Part shown: positions 14,101 to 25,482 of the stretch, one piece after another
How positions within the stretch are numbered: position 1 is the stretch's first letter
How the letters are laid out: every line of letters starts with the position of its first letter
Assembly (NCBI GenBank): GCA_013433145.1
Contig: CM024179.1
Location: 3,458,501-3,522,500, forward strand
Direction: 5' to 3'
Length of the DNA stretch: 64,000 bases
DNA from: Ascaris suum
Taxonomy: Eukaryota > Nematoda > Chromadorea > Rhabditida > Ascarididae
Notes under the pieces: model-generated
What the model saw: the letters and a program-made list of their open reading frames with translations, nothing else
Databases searched by the model: none
What the model was told of the DNA's origin: nothing
Program-made: the position numbers and the translations under genes

Positions 14101-17100
14101 AGTCTCAGTCACGTCGTTTTGACTTGCGGCTTTCGTAAAACTATGCATCGAAAATTGCTTCGACAATTTTTAAAAATATTTCAGTTGCCTACCCTCTCAT
14201 TATACGCAAATGAAAAAGGAGAAGGAAAAAATTCTATTTGTAAATAAATGAAATCTGAAATATCAATGAATGGAAAAGTGTAACAAAATGTTTGAGATGA
14301 TATGCGCTTTTATATTCACAGTTGAACAATAACCTTCTTAAATTACTCGCAAATAATAGAAAAGAAATATGCGAAATAGTGGTTTAATTATTGGAATAAA
14401 CTTGATTGCCCGCATAAACTATCAGAAATTTTATTTATTTTTTGTTTTCTTTTTTTTCTTTTGTAATTTGACCGATATGTGACAAGGAACTAGGCCGTTT
14501 TTTATGCCAAATGAGTTAAAATATCAAAACAAGTAGGGCTTATGCAGTTTGTTACTTTTAGGCATTAATGTGTATTCTCAAAAAGAAGGGTTGCAAGGAT
14601 GGGGAGTAAGGGTATAGGGGAATACTTAACTGATTTACGGGCATTTAACCATTTGTTGTATTGTTCATGCTTGTGAAGCAAGATTTTTGTGCAGTTGTGT
14701 TCGTTTAAAATGCTCTTGCCATCTCTTCACAACCTCAGCTTATAGGGAGAGGAAATTTGCTAAGCGATAGAAATGAATAAAACGACACTCCCGGTATTAT
14801 TTTTGCTGGGGATGTGTGATACTCGTTTTGGTAAATATTGATCAATGAATTGATGAATATTAATCAATATCAATAACGATTTTTATAGACGCCTTGAAGA
14901 TCTGAAAATGAAACGAGAACTTTCGTATAGTTTTTGTTCTTATTACGAACTGATCAAATATTCAAGTTGGTATCGATAGTCATAACCAACCATATATTAC
15001 TTAAATACATTTAAAGCATCCATTGAAAATCTCACTATAACTTCTGCAACTCATCCAAAATTAGCAACTTTTCGGTTCCGTGCAATATTGCAATGCAACG
15101 CAAATTATGCGGTAAATTTCCATTTGCAACGCTCCTTAAGGCAACATTATGTCTGTGTGTATATAGCGTTTGTTTGGCTGTCCACCTGTCAGCTCGGTAG
15201 TTTTTCAACTCGGAAATCGTTGAAGCCAGAGTTACGAAACTTGGTAATTATGAAGTTCACCATAGTTGGACCTTTTATTTATCACTTCGATCCATTAATT
15301 TTGGGGAGGATTGTGGATATATTTTAGGTGGGCGAAATTTTGCACATTTTACACGCTTCGGTTTTCCATTTGTAACGTTCGGTTTACAACAAAAGTATAA
15401 ACCTTATATAAAAGTTGGTTTGTGAGAATTAGTTTTGCTTGTTAATTATTTGTTAGCAACTTATAAAGGCAATTGGTCAGGTGAGCAGAATGTATGAGTC
15501 ACCTGTCGTGCCAGCTGCTTTGGCAAGCTTCTTCACTTGTTTTTCTTTCATCATTCCTCCGAAGGAAATTGTCTTCTGTAGGGCTGTGCATAAGTTCAGC
15601 CATACTATCTGTGTTTATTAAATCATTCATTCATTCGTAGTTTGTTATTAAAAAATTGAATTATTATTGCTGGAGTGCCTAACCGGAAGTTTATGACCGC
15701 CAGTATCGAGGTATTTAACACTTGTGATTACATATTGCAGAATTCTCAAGTACAAAACCAAACAGAAGCACAGTTAACGTCACTTTTCATCTGTGGGCAA
15801 TGTGAAGAGTCATGCTCGACGATGGCAAATAGCGTCGAAATAAAACATTCTCCGCCAATCACCAATGATTTGGATCGAAAACGAGACGATAGTGAAGGGA
15901 ACGAATCAACAACCCAACAGATTACAAGCAATTCTTGTGAACCAACTTCACATATATCACCTTGTAGCTCTTCAGAAGCTCGAGCTGAAGTTCAAACTCA
16001 CGGTCTGTTTACTTTCATCATCGTCTTCTCACCGTCATTGCCTTAATTTATGAATATCGAATACATTTTCGCTTATTTCATTTTTACTTATTTAGCAAAT
16101 CTTTTAGTTGTTATCATTTGTAGCGTTCGCATCTATGACACTGATCCATGGAGATTTACTTACTTAATGGAATTCGTGTATGAGTAAAAAACGAAATGGT
16201 TTCTAAGGTAAAAATTGTTGAAAGTTTAATGGTTAAGAGATAAGGCCAACAGGCAGGTTAAGCAGGTAACACTGTCCTAAAAAAGATCACCTCTCAAGCG
16301 GTAACACTTGTTGCGAGCGTAGATATGCGCTTGTGATCATGAATGAAAGAGATTGAGATGACCAATTAGGTGGATAAGTTGAGACTCACTTCGAATACAT
16401 CAATTTTAAGCAACACCCTTCTCAATTTTGGTTGTTTTTTTCTTTAGTGTGCGGCGCATATATGCACAAACTTATTTGTAAACAACTATGCGTATGCATT
16501 TATCCATATATTTCTGGAAAATTCATCTTCAGGGACTGTCGAAAACATTGTGGCGACTGTCTCTCCTCAGAGTGAGACAAAGGATAGCGAGAATTATGAA
16601 GACTGTTCAGGTAGCATTTCTCTTCATCAAATTGAATATTTTGTAAAAGGATATTTCCAGATGTTATAGCATCATATCTGGAAATAATTCGTATGGAAGA
16701 ATCCCATCGGATAATAATGCTGCTCTGAAGGGCTCCGATGAGTTAGTTGAATTGCAGTAGAAAAGGAAATATTGTTGCGAGACCAAGGAAAGCTGACAGA
16801 AGCGATGGCGCAACGAGGTAGTGGAGAGTGAAAAAGGTCGAGAGATCGCTTCTGGATGGAATTCCATCGATGATTGGAATCGCCATAGCGTGTCAGCTAT
16901 AGAAGGATATGAGCCTAGTAGAGACGAAGAAGCGAAAACTTCACGAAAGCGCGGGCACTCTAACTTCGGCTTTTCGCTATTCAAGCGGGAAAATTCATTC
17001 ATTACACCTATTTCTCTGTACCTCAATCACTCCTTTGAATCCTTTTGATACTTTAGCGCTGCTAATTACTTATATCATTTCGGTCTCTATAAAACTGATC

Positions 17101-18162
17101 TTATCTTATCATACAAATTTCTTTCCAATGTATTTCATCACATTTCTAGCGATGTGAGATCTTCAGTAAGCCGATGCCTCTCAATTGTTCCTTCAGATTC
17201 CGAACAAAGTACCGAAGACTCGTTATCATCTTCGACGCCGATCTCGTTGAAGGTCGAAGGAAACAATCAAACAAATACATCGGTTACATTCTTATTGAAG
17301 TTTAATTATCTTACCATCAGAAAGTTGTAATATTTAGTTACTTAATTACTAATTATTACTTATTACTATCGCTGAAAATGTGGAGATGCGATGTGTTTGC
17401 ATCTCTTTGACAATCCCACAACGAGAATATCGTCGTCTACGCTATGATGAAAAATTTCACAACAGTTTCTGTGACATCTTTTTTTGCTAACTTTTGTTTT
17501 TATTTTTAAATCACCTATTGTTTTTTCAACTTAGCTTATTAGATTTTAACTTCGATTTTTAATTTCAACCTATTGTTTCATTTATTTAACAACCAGCTTC
17601 ATTCAACAAAGTTCTATACAATTTACTTTACTGTTAAGGCTTTTTATTCTTATGCTAGTATTTATTCACCTTTACATTATTGTCATTTTTAATCGTAACG
17701 AATGGCATAAGTTTATCCAATATTTCCATTTGGGATGGGGGTTGCTGATCGCTTATTGGAGGTTGGTTGTTGATCACCGATCACCCTTACTCAAACTTAA
17801 AAAATTCCCTTTCTTTTCATAATTGAATGATCATAAAACGTCTGTAAAATATATGCAAATTTTTGTGTTTATATAAGAGTCCAAATTGCACTTAGAAATA
17901 TGCAAAATTTAGCATTAAAATATGCAAATTAGGTAAATTTGTGAAGTGAAAAGTGGAATATTTCTAGGCAGATAGCGGTGATAGCGAAGAGATATTTACG
18001 ATGATAAAAGCATTGGTCGAAAGCAAACCTCGACGAAAGCGGCTTGTTTTTTTGCGAAAATTGAAACGACAACTCAACTACTATGTGGAAATGGAGGAGA
18101 TTCGTTCATTAGCCGCTCGTCTTCCACCTAATACAACTTTTCACGATGTTTTTAACTCTTAG
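11141..18162 (+). CDS. WRKY/GCM1/FLYWCH-type zinc-finger protein, probable transcription factor (nine exons)
   Basis: Exons 11141-11260, 11369-11455, 12019-12117, 12922-12993, 13829-13939, 15741-16002, 16533-16610, 17197-17282 and 17968-18162 join in phase into 369 codons plus TAG. Every junction is GT-AG. Residues 9-82 form the only recognisable domain: a basic start (R-D-K-R-R-F-Y), W27 and W35, then C50, C55, H77 and H79 spaced C-x4-C-x21-H-x-H and followed by Pro-Pro. That ligand pattern is shared by plant WRKY, animal GCM and FLYWCH fingers, all sequence-specific DNA binders. The finger is encoded across exons 1-3. Residues 103-300 are Ser/Thr/Gln/Glu-rich and look disordered. The last exon holds a basic block (K-P-R-R-K-R) inside a helix with Leu repeats, a possible nuclear signal or dimerisation segment. 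I do not know a named orthologue; function is inferred from the zinc-ligand spacing. Confidence 0.8.
14144..15740 (+). other. Intron 5 of gene 1, large
   Basis: The longest introns of gene 1 (13940-15740 and 12118-12921) contain no second gene. This one carries copy A of a dispersed repeat (about 15142-15246). An ORF of 123 codons starting upstream of the exon at 15741 is simply read-through of intron into exon 6. Confidence 0.6.
15142..15246 (+). repeat. Dispersed repeat copy A
   Basis: It shares the order TATGTCTGT, CTGTC, GGTAGT, CAACTCG, GAAGCCAGAGTTAC, AAACTTG with the copies at 21075, 50400 and 54040. The copies are strongly diverged with small indels, so the family is old. No terminal repeats or ORF are visible. 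Confidence 0.55.
16661..16690 (+). other. Possible 30-nt cassette exon of gene 1
   Basis: TTTCCAG at 16654-16660 is followed by 30 nt that encode nine residues (V-I-A-S-Y-L-E-I-I) plus split codons, then a GTATGG donor. Entry and exit are both phase 1, exactly the phases of the flanking exons, so it could be included or skipped without changing frame. If the donor were not used the frame would stop at 16727 and give a shorter protein. Its use is not proven. Confidence 0.35.
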
Positions 18163-18177
18163 TGGTTTTTATATGCA

Positions 18178-18183
18178 AATAAA
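18178..18183 (+). terminator. Polyadenylation signal of gene 1
   Basis: AATAAA lies 15 nt past the TAG stop of gene 1. This is close even for nematodes, whose 3' UTRs are often short. Confidence 0.55.
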
Positions 18184-20373
18184 TTTTGTTCAGTCTTATC
18201 GAGGGATTTGTTATATGTTACAGACAAAAAAAAAAACGCCAATATAATATCAAAAAACGACTATTGTTGTGGTAATTAATAGCCGACTAGGAATATGAAA
18301 CGATTCATTCTCTCCAAATTGTTTGCTTAATAATTGTGCATATAACAAATGTTAGTAGTGTTGCTAACAAATATCGAAATTCGCAATAGATATGCCATAT
18401 TAAATAACAAGAAGATGTACAGTCAGAGCATAAGGAAGTAATGCACCAAATTCATAACCGTATATTGGTCGACTCGTTCGAGCCCTGTCCTTCCCCTCCC
18501 TTCTACAAGGACACATTCTGTGCATTAATGAATATTGAGGTGGGGGAGGGGACGGGCTGAATCAGATTTGAATGGTTGTAAACGTGACTTTTTCGAGAAC
18601 TACATTCGCGATGCACAATTCTTCTCGAAAAACGCTCTGATAATCTTGCAATATGAATAAGACGAATGAACAGTTGAGAAGATAATCAAGTGATTTGAAA
18701 TTGAAGATCTGAAGGTAAGTCTTATAGTTGATTTGATGTAGCCCTAAGGAGAGCATAGTGAAAAACAATACAAATAAAGTATTTCAAATATTTTCAATAA
18801 TATCTGCGTTAGAAGTAAGGTGATCAAACAAATCAACAATATTTCATCACGAGGTGACACTCTATCTACTGTAAGCTTATCGACAATGTTCCAGATACCT
18901 CATTCAATGTCTTCTAGAATAAAATGAGGTTTTTGAATACCTTTGTTGGGTGGATGGGGAGGGAATTTCTGATGGATGCGCCTTTTAGCGGACATCAGGA
19001 ATCGTCACCTTATAAATTCCATCAAGCCACACCATTTGCTATGAAGCATTAACGCTTTAAAAACATTTTGATGGAAATTTGCATAGAAATTTTAACGTCT
19101 TCAATGCGAAATATTTAGCTTCAATTGTTTACATCGTACAGTGGAAACATCAAAGCGATTTTACGGCAAACAGAGATCAATACTTAATTCATTCTGAAGA
19201 GTATTAGTATCCGGTTCATTTGCAAACACCTCTAGAAGATCATCAAGGCAGATAAAGAATAAAAGTGCCTCATGGATACTGTCTTATGAGACAATGCTAA
19301 ATGAAAGTTTTTCCACTAGAGATAATGTGATAATCATTTTCGATATCACTGCGTTTTTAAATTGCAAAGATTTTAAGATGAACCGTTATTGCATTTTATG
19401 AGAATCTTTCATATTATTTGTAGAGATTAAAAGTTAAGAACGTATTTTCGATCGGTTAAATTTCTAATGCTATGAAGACATGGAGAAAAATTTCCTTTTG
19501 ATTACTTTGCTCAGAGAAAAACGTCTACAATTAGCCAAGAACATATCTAAGTATATCAATAGCCAAGTATATAAATAGCCAAGAAAATCACCTTATTCAT
19601 CGTGATGAATGAAAATACCTTTTAGAGGTCATTAGTAATGTCAAGGAATATAGTCATGAAAAAACTAGTCGCACCTATCGCAATCGACAAACCAATCTAT
19701 GTGAACGCAAATGCTCAGCAGCATCATAGACATCATTATCTTGAAGTTGTTAATTGGGAGGAAATATGAGAGAAATAAATTCGTATACTTTGCATGGTGC
19801 AAAAATATGCTAATGTATAAATTTTCAGTTGAATTGTGCGACCGGAAGTGCTTTTTTGCGAGTGCGCGCATTATCTTTGCAACCGATCAGTAATGATGAG
19901 TAATTTATTGCATAATTAAATCAGCAATTACCTAGAAGAGTGGCAATTTCAACTTGCAAAATGTGCATACTGCTCAATTTCAGATAACGTGGGCGCATTT
20001 ACAAAAGGTACTTCGGTTGTACAATGCATCTGGAAATTTGCGCTTGAATTTTGCCCACTGCTAGTCCAAGTATTTTAAAAAAAAATGATGCGACGCATCT
20101 ATTAGACTTATGTTTTCTCATATCAGTTAATACTCCCATCGCAATATCAGCAATGGTTGTGCCCGCCTTCTTGTGCATGTGTTTGCAGGCTTGGTTGATT
20201 ATATGCAATAAATAAGCGTAGTAAGTATGGTTTCGTTACTGACAGCTAGCTGCAGCTTTGAAAGGAACAAGATCGAAGCATAGTAACTGATGACATTACT
20301 AAATGCAAAATATTTTTGATCTTTCTCAAACGTTTTCAACGACGGCGATAAAGTACTAACAAAAGTTCTTTAG
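18184..20373. other. Intergenic DNA downstream of gene 1
   Basis: No supported gene. Short purine-rich blocks occur at 18538-18554 and 18950-18962. A few ORFs of 60-68 codons overlap on both strands without splice support. Confidence 0.5.
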
Positions 20374-20463
20374 AGGTTCTCGATCGTCGGAGTGCAATAT
20401 GAGGGCATGGATGTCGCTTTGGAAGTAGTCCAGAAAATGAATAAAAAAGTGTTTGATAATTAA
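20374..20463 (+). CDS. Candidate terminal exon, unidentified gene
   Basis: A TTCTTTAG acceptor at 20366-20373 is followed in phase 0 by 29 codons and TAA. The peptide reads like an amphipathic helix (E-G-M-D-V-A-L-E-V-V-Q-K-M-N-K-K) and about four fifths of codons start with a purine, an unusually strong coding bias for this window. No upstream exon was firmly joined; an eight-codon piece at about 19984-20007 between TTTCAG and GTACTT is in phase but too short to trust. On the minus strand a 74-codon ORF overlaps, with weaker codon bias. Confidence 0.25.
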   Translation, partial: RFSIVGVQYEGMDVALEVVQKMNKKVFDN

Positions 20464-20582
20464 CTGATCGTCTTTTTCACTCACGAAGTTGACTGCCTTC
20501 TCCACTTCCCTATCTCTTAACATTAAAGAAAAGAAACCTCTCATTTGATGCACTATCGTCTCTCTGAAATAGAAGCTCATGT

Positions 20583-20636
20583 TACATTTTCCCCTCTACC
20601 TTTCCCTACCTCTCCCTCCTCCCCCACCTCCCCCAA
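20583..20636 (-). repeat. Polypyrimidine tract
   Basis: A stretch of almost pure C and T, G/A-rich on the minus strand. It is similar in character to the purine tracts around several G-homopolymers. Confidence 0.7.
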
Positions 20637-20785
20637 ATAAGAAAATTTCATCTAGCGACATAAATAACAGGATAACGGTAATCCTCACCTCATTGTTATG
20701 CAAATATCCTTAGTGCTAGCAAACTAACATATGCTCGATGATCAACTGATAACCCTCAGCACCACTAATTTGTTTTGTTTTGCAG

Positions 20786-20989
20786 TACCGAGTTTCAAAA
20801 AGTTTAAATCGAATGCAATGCGGTGACTTCAACTCATTCGTCAACAACATAATTACTGCAACTATCGATAGCCGTTCTAGAAAAACCAGTTATGTTTCTA
20901 AAATCTATAAAACTAATATGGGGCTGAGATCGGTAAAATACTCTGTGACACAGCTGCTTAATTTGCAAATTGAAAACTCTGATACGAAA
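20786..20989 (+). CDS. Candidate internal exon (68 codons), unidentified gene
   Basis: A textbook acceptor (TTTGTTTTGTTTTGCAG) precedes 68 open codons that stop exactly at a GTAAGG donor; entry and exit are both phase 0. About 63% of codons start with a purine. The peptide contains M-Q-C-G-D-F-N-S-F and G-L-R-S-V-K-Y-S-V-T-Q-L-L-N-L and matches no family I know. I could not find partner exons: the terminal-exon candidate at 20374 ends in a stop upstream, and the next downstream stretch is a dispersed repeat. It could belong to a gene with long introns reaching the 22-23 kb region. Confidence 0.4.
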
Positions 20990-21074
20990 GTAAGGTGCTG
21001 TCTATTATCTTGTATCGATGAGGTAATTGAAAAAAATAAAAAGTAAAAGCGTAACTTTTCAGAGGCAGTGTTGC

Positions 21075-21160
21075 GTCTGCAATGCATATGTCTGTCTGCC
21101 TGTCTGATAGTAAAAACTCACGAATAGTTGAAACTAAAATTACAAAACTCAACGGATGTG
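21075..21160 (+). repeat. Dispersed repeat copy B
   Basis: It has ATGTCTGTCTGCCTGTCTG, then an A-rich gap, then AACTCACGAATAGTTGAAAC and ATTACAAAACTC, in the same order as copy A. Confidence 0.5.
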
Positions 21161-21651
21161 ATACATGCCACTTGGCAATCTTCTACACCACATTCCGGGT
21201 ACCAAATTTGAAAGAAATTACAAACACTTATGTTAAGAAACAATTTACACCGGCCAATTAAACGGAAAAAACATCATTTGCAATTTTCTATACAACATCG
21301 AATTAGCGGATTCATGACGAAATTGTTCTGCATATTTTATTTTCTTCGTAACATATGAGAAAGTGCTTGATGAAGTGAGCTGAACTGCACAAATGCATAT
21401 CACATCACCTCCTCTTATGTGTTTTTATAGTTGTCCTTTAACCGATTTGAAAGTATTTCACTATTATGAGAGCTAGCCAAGAATGCATTAATTGCCATTC
21501 ATCAGTTGTAAATGACCATATAACAGTATTAAATTTTTTTACTTTAATAGCTATTTTTAAAATACTTCCCTAAAATACATGAATAAAGGCTTTTATTTTC
21601 AAAATTATCCTCAAGTATATTAATAAAAATGATTTTACGTCGAGATATCTA

Positions 21652-21795
<144 letters not shown>

Positions 21796-22291
21796 CAGAA
21801 ACAAAAAAAATCAAAAATCTCATAGATTCGAAATGCAGCGAATATGTGAAAGTTTAATTTTTAGCAAATGTGCGAGAAATGTAGCTAATTACTTTAGAGT
21901 GTCGGATGTGACCATAAAATCTCTTTTGATAATTTTATTGGAACAAATTCGATACGAATTTTTTTTTTTCATAGAATGGGAATAGCAATCGTATTCTCTA
22001 AGAAAATAGCGATCGAGTTCGGCACTTTGCGATAAAGCAAAGAAATCTCGAGAGAGGATTCACCCTCGGTGAACATTAATCAAATTTGTTGTCTTTTTAT
22101 TTTTCGTTAAGTGAACCACCAAATAGTCATAGTGTGACATCTCTCGATTGTATCGGTCACTCTCAGCAAGTGACATGCCCCTTGAATTGTCCTTTTCATG
22201 AGGTTTCTTTATTTTTACAACGTTTAATGCTACTAAAATGGGGAAAGAAACTGAACGTTGTGGGATTTAGAACATTATTTCACATAAAATT

Positions 22292-22305
22292 GGGGGGGGG
22301 GGGGG
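22292..22305 (+). repeat. G14 homopolymer
   Basis: Followed directly by AGGGATGAGGG. Confidence 0.95.
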
Positions 22306-22617
22306 AGGGATGAGGGACTAAGCGGAACTTTGTGGTGTCTGCAACTTGTTTAGTATGAAAGATTTAATATCGCACCTCTAGTAATTATCATAAAAGACCT
22401 AAGAAACAGAAGAAGTTCAGCCTTATTGAACAGCAGTTCTTTCCTAAGATGACACGGTGGTTTTCTTCTAACAAAAAAGAGAAGAACAAAAAGATCCGCA
22501 AAGATTAATAAAAGAATTAAGATCGAAAAATTGACCTAAGTGAGCAGGAAATTACTTCGGCGGTGCGTTTGAAAATGATGGTTGGGGTTGGACATTATTA
22601 TAAGTTTCATAAATAGC

Positions 22618-22795
22618 CTCACCTGGCTCTACGCTTGCAACTCACCTGGCTGTACGCTTTGCATCTCACCTGGCTCTACGTTTGCATCTCACCTGGCTCT
22701 ACGTTTGCATCTCACCTGGCTCTAGTTTGCATCTCACCTGGCTCTACGTTTGCATCTCACCTGGCTCTACGTTTGTGTCTCACCTGGTTCCTCGT
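22618..22795 (+). repeat. 23-bp minisatellite with a CACCTG E-box in every unit
   Basis: Eight head-to-tail units of about 22-24 bp, consensus CTCACCTGGCTCTACGTTTG plus CAT. Units 3, 4 and 6 are identical; the first two and last two are more diverged, as expected if an array expands from its middle. Every unit keeps CACCTG, the core recognised by Snail-type and some bHLH factors. It lies in a region with no firm gene. Confidence 0.9.
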
Positions 22796-22869
22796 AATCG
22801 AGGAGTCAACGCCATCATTTTTTCAGATGTCTACCGTATAGAGCGTTTTCAAATATTTATAATGCGGTT

Positions 22870-23066
22870 TTACCTTTCTACAATATAGGACAAATCTTCT
22901 AAGGCCTTGGCCAATTTTGCACAACGAATTCGATAGTGCTCATAAGACCGACCAACTCCACCACTCTGCCTCCATTATCTCGATGAATCCACAGGAAACG
23001 CTTTTTGCAGCCAAACGTTAGAGGTATGACTGCAACCGCTCTATCTTGGTGGTCTTTTGTTTCGGC
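22870..23066 (-). pseudogene. Decayed coding sequence, frame broken once
   Basis: Minus-strand frame 1 (23066-22902) is open for 55 codons and includes V-I-P-L-T-F-G-C-K-K-R-F-L-W-I-H-R-D-N-G-G-R-V-V. Frame 2 then continues to TAA at 22870 with S-Y-E-H-Y-R-I-R-C-A-K-L-A-K-A-L-E-D-L. Both frames start codons with a purine in 58-65% of cases. The simplest reading is one former protein split by a 1-nt indel near 22950. The alternative is two exons with an acceptor at GGAGGCAG. I do not recognise the family; a transposon-derived origin is possible but unsupported. Confidence 0.3.
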
Positions 23067-23246
23067 TCATATATCTCGATAAGAATATGAACAGTCTAGA
23101 AAGCGCCTAAGTATTCCTTCCACCTTGGATGAAGCAGCAATGGGGGAGGGGACGGCAACGGAGAAGGAGGGGTCCGTCCTAAGCCACCGGATTGCCAAAG
23201 TTTTATTATCTGTGTGTCGTAACATCCCTTCCATTCATCCTTCTAG

Positions 23247-23614
23247 ATCTTACAAAGGAAGTTTTGGATGCTTGCGTGATCACTGTTGAGAAGTTCGCAG
23301 CCATGGAAACACTGCAAGCGAAGAACACGTCATTTGGGTGTCGGATAACGAGTTGGATGTCCGATGAAGTGAACAAGAGCGGTGCCTCTGAGCAAGCTTA
23401 TCAGCAAGTCATTTGAGGTAAGTGTGCTCTTTGCCACCGGAAATCTAAAGTTTAGACCAGCGACTACTATGGTTATAAGGTGAAAGATGCACAACTCAGA
23501 AGATACATCCAGGAAATCCTTGGAGTTAGTTCAGAAATACCAGGTCCCGGAAGGCTGATATTAGAAGAAAAGTTTTGGCGACAAGGCGAAGCAACTCACA
23601 ACCGAAGCATTTGG
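23247..23614 (+). pseudogene. Coding-like sequence interrupted by two in-frame stops
   Basis: A single + frame runs from the TTCTAG acceptor at 23241-23246 through K-F-A-A-M-E-T-L-Q-A-K, W-M-S-D-E-V-N-K-S-G and Q-A-Y-Q-Q-V-I to TGA (23414), then G-K-C-A-L-C-H-R-K-S-K-V to TAG (23453), then D-Y-Y-G-Y-K-V-K-D-A-Q-L-R-R-Y-I-Q-E-I-L to W at 23614. Purine-first codons are 63-69%, among the highest in the window. C-x2-C-H suggests a zinc-binding motif between the stops. Either this is a decayed gene, or the block between the stops is intronic (GTAAGT at 23418, TTTAG acceptor ending 23455), though the stop before the donor argues against that. Family unknown. Confidence 0.35.
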
Positions 23615-25239
23615 GTACCCCCAATCATATTTATATACTTATTTACGGTGATTCCGTCTCTTCTGTCCGTCATATAGGCTTTGTGATCACGTCGAATTAT
23701 GTGAAAGCATAGATTTATTTGAAAATAGGTGTTTAAGGTGATAGGAAATGAATACGGTACGTGAAATTGGTGTCGTTAGCAGAAGTGGAGTACTACGAAA
23801 TTTGCTGCCATAGCTACAACAGGAAAGAATCCGATTCAGTTGCGCTCTTGAGGTTGAAGTTGCTATGATCAAACGGCTAAACGGCTAAACTCAGATCGAA
23901 GAATGAAACTGATTTATTTTCAGCGAAATGCTTCATTTTAGTGGAGAATATATTTCTGTTACCATTCACCTATACAAACACCTCGACCGCTTGATGATCG
24001 ATACGAAGGATTTATAAAGCCTATCCTCCTATGTAGGTTCTACCGCTTTCCAGTTGGGCTCTAACGACTCTCTCCTCAAGTAAATTTTGCTTTAGTAGGA
24101 TGAAATTATCAACAAACATTGCGTTCTAAATAACTCAGTCAATTTTTCGATCAGACCTTCTTTTCTCGTAGAATTCATCATAAAAATGCCTTGAGAATCT
24201 ACGCAATGTTTCAAGGCGAAGAATCTATACGATGTGCAGACGCTTCATAATTAAGCAACGTCATTTCATAAAAATTTCTGAAAATATATTGGCATATTCT
24301 GAAATTTTTTGCATTGGAAATACTGGAAAAAATGTTGGAAAAGAAAACTAAGAAAATATATTGGACGATGCTTTTTTTCTAAAATTGCTTCCCTCTAGGC
24401 AAATTCCCTCAGAGGGCGACATCCAACTCGATTTCGTCGAAGATTCCATTCAACGTAATATTTTGGTTGCAAAATGATCTTGACAACTGCAAGCAATAAT
24501 AACACTAACGCTTTAAAATATGGCCGATCGTGAATGTTTTTGCTCTCCTCCTCAGCTTCGTCACTAATAAAGCATCAACTTTGGGGATTATTGATTTACT
24601 TCTATTGATTTTATTCAGCATTTACTTTGTAACTTTTTAGCCCCTGTCGAATAATACTGTTGCACCGTAAGTATCCTTCTCTTTATTGTGAGCACATGCT
24701 CGTTGTTCTGTCCAACGACTGTTCTTATCGGTGGTTTGATCAATTTTATGAGATCATCGCAGAGATTTACGACAGAGTCGTCTTTGCTATTAATGCACCG
24801 ATATCGAAAGTTCCGTTCGGTATATCTGTGGACGAGTTTATATTTCAAAAGCAACAAGTGGGAAAGCGCGCCAAACAGATTGGCACGATAAGCGCTTTTC
24901 ACAAATCTATCTGGCACACCGATCGAACATATAGCCGTTCTTTGAAAAAAAAAAAACTGATTTAACGGCTAATAGCATGTTTTCAACCAAAACAATTGCT
25001 TATAAAGATTGAGGGTCAAAGGTTGTTTTCGTTCCTGATAGCTTTTGAAAATCTCCATATGCGAATTTGCACTTACAATTAGTGGAAGAGATAGCCAATT
25101 GGAACGCAATCAGATATAAGAAACTACAATCTGCGTTAGTCATGCCCAAAACATTTATCCGACATATCCGACATTCGGACATAGACATACGTGTATAAGA
25201 CGCAAACGATGCATGTCTTTCAAGTTGCACCAAAAGTTC

Positions 25240-25482
25240 ACACAACAAGTTGCTTCCACCTGAGCGAGTGGATGCGCTCGAGATATCACAGAGACGGAGG
25301 GAGGAGAGAGACGCTGCACGAAGGCGTGCCCGCTCTCTTCGCAGTGACCTTGCTGTCTGGCTAGTGAGGCACGATCTCACCACTTGCCTGCTCGCCATTT
25401 CTCTAACTGCCTTGGCACGCAGTTGCTGCGCCCTTAGCAATTTGAACGCTGTGGCACCTCTCACCTGCTTTCGTTGTTTCAT
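25240..25482. other. GC-rich island, open on both strands, strand unresolved
   Basis: This block is visibly more GC-rich than its surroundings. The minus strand is open for 160 codons (25482-25000, start M-K-Q-R-K-Q-V-R-G). The + strand is open for about 79 codons, beginning with an Arg/Glu-rich stretch (E-I-S-Q-R-R-R-E-E-R-D-A-A-R-R-R-A-R-S-L-R) that has the better purine-first bias in its first half. Neither matches a family I know. It may be an exon of an unmodelled gene, or a fragment of foreign or mobile origin. Confidence 0.3.

Noticed and set aside
22111..22200. Cys-containing stretch D-C-I-G-H-S-Q-Q-V-T-C-P-L-N-C that recalls part of an LCCL domain
   Set aside because: The acceptor and donor are poor, codon bias is absent and the rest of the domain is not found nearby.
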